DNA of 5,780 nucleotides from contig JANTFN010000124.1 in NCBI GenBank assembly GCA_024763435.1, forward strand, positions 1-5,780, in the 5' to 3' direction. Origin of the DNA: Thermodesulfobacteriota bacterium (GTDB lineage: Bacteria; Desulfobacterota; S145-22). The translations under genes and the position numbers were made by a program. The notes beneath the pieces are model-generated. The model searched no databases and was not told the origin of the DNA. It was given only the letters and a program-made list of their open reading frames with translations. Below are positions 5,305-5,780 of the stretch, piece after piece (the stretch's first letter is position 1; each line of letters begins with the position of its first letter).

Positions 5305-5727
5305 ATGGATCAGGTTTCCGAAAAATTCTTCGTGAAAAGTATTACAGGGCCGTTTGATGACGATAATGAGGGAACCGTGCGGGATGACAGGGGACAGCTT
5401 GTTCAGATTGTTGACGGGGTCTCTTTTGCTCACCTTGTTTATCTCGATTTTCAGGTCAAAAATCCCCCCGTCTATCGTGGCAGCCACTATCATAATCAAA
5501 AAGAAGAGATATTTTATGTTATTGAGGGTCTTATAGCGGTTGACCTGTTTGACCTGGATACCGGTGTGTTAAAAACGATTGCCATCACCGGGGGTGACAA
5601 ACTCACCCTGCTGCCCCGACTTGCCCACCGGTTTCTGGCACGGAAGTTTTCCAGGGTAATTGAAATTTCGTCTGTTCCCTATGATCGGGAAGACGTGTTT
5701 TACTTTGATTTTGATAAGATAAACTAA
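5305..5727 (+). CDS. Cupin-domain protein of unknown function
   Basis: This 140-aa single-domain cupin has a clear first cupin motif, GSHYHNQKEEIFYVIEG (59-75), with metal ligands likely His61, His63 and Glu67 or Glu68. A second motif, GDKLTLLPRLAHRF (97-110), supplies His108. There is no signal peptide or membrane segment. The RGSHYHNQK.E pattern resembles cupins acting on nucleotide sugars (FdtA-like isomerases, the CapF C-terminal domain). That is only a resemblance, and no substrate can be assigned. ATG 5305 is preceded by GGAGGG (5292-5297) at 7 nt and starts one base after the yraN stop. An in-frame TTG at 5278 would overlap yraN and is less likely. It ends the operon as far as visible, and a heptamer repeat starts on its stop codon. 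Confidence 0.85.
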   Translation: MDQVSEKFFVKSITGPFDDDNEGTVRDDRGQLVQIVDGVSFAHLVYLDFQVKNPPVYRGSHYHNQKEEIFYVIEGLIAVDLFDLDTGVLKTIAITGGDKLTLLPRLAHRFLARKFSRVIEISSVPYDREDVFYFDFDKIN

Positions 5728-5780
5728 AGGCAAAAGGCAAAAGGCAAAAGGCAAAAGGCAAAAGGCAAAAGGCAAAAGGC
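5726..5780. repeat. Heptanucleotide tandem repeat (AAAAGGC)n, running off the window
   Basis: Seven perfect copies of AAAAGGC occupy 5732-5780, preceded by a 6-base partial copy (5726-5731) whose first two bases belong to the cupin TAA stop. No unit differs from any other. The array reaches the last base, so its full length is unknown. The complementary strand reads GCCTTTT repeats, and because 7 is not a multiple of 3, every frame gives a 7-residue peptide repeat such as PFAFCLL, which is a spurious ORF. No hairpin or T tract able to terminate the operon is seen before it. Confidence 0.97.

Noticed and set aside
5569..5775. Minus-strand repeat peptide (PFAFCLL repeats)
   Set aside because: It is a translation of the heptamer array and antisense cupin sequence, not a gene.

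Overview
This window is a compact, one-directional block of translation and RNA housekeeping genes, all on the + strand: ffh, rpsP, khpA, rimM, trmD, an RNA methyltransferase of the PF09936 type, rplS, rnhB, yraN (UPF0102) and a small cupin gene. The order rpsP-(KH gene)-rimM-trmD-rplS is an ancient bacterial cluster. The version with ffh in front, a second knotted methyltransferase between trmD and rplS, and rnhB-yraN behind is typical of the former Deltaproteobacteria (Desulfobacterota, for example Syntrophales-like lineages). That placement is an inference from gene order and protein character; no search was run.

Layout: bases 1-117 hold a good sigma70-type promoter and an untranslated leader of about 70 nt. 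ffh (118-1461) is followed by a 52-nt junction with two consecutive stem-loops and an exceptionally complete Shine-Dalgarno sequence before rpsP. From rpsP to the cupin gene the genes lie 37 nt or less apart, and rimM/trmD and rnhB/yraN overlap, so co-transcription and translational coupling are likely. No convincing intrinsic terminator was found anywhere. A full-consensus promoter sequence (TTGACA, 18-nt spacer, TATAAT) lies inside the 3' end of the methyltransferase gene. It may give rplS-rnhB-yraN-cupin their own transcript.

Function: Ffh targets nascent membrane proteins. S16 and L19 are ribosomal proteins, and RimM matures the 30S subunit around S16-dependent assembly. TrmD makes m1G37 in tRNA, and KhpA is a small KH-type RNA binder. 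RNase HII removes ribonucleotides from DNA, and YraN is a nuclease-fold protein of unresolved role. The cupin is the only gene without an obvious link to this theme.

The last 55 bases are a perfect heptanucleotide tandem array (AAAAGGC) that begins on the cupin stop codon and runs off the window end, possibly at a contig break. I found no clearly new multi-gene system. The items most worth checking are the embedded consensus promoter, the ffh-rpsP junction RNA structures, the heptamer array and the paired trmD/PF09936 methyltransferases.
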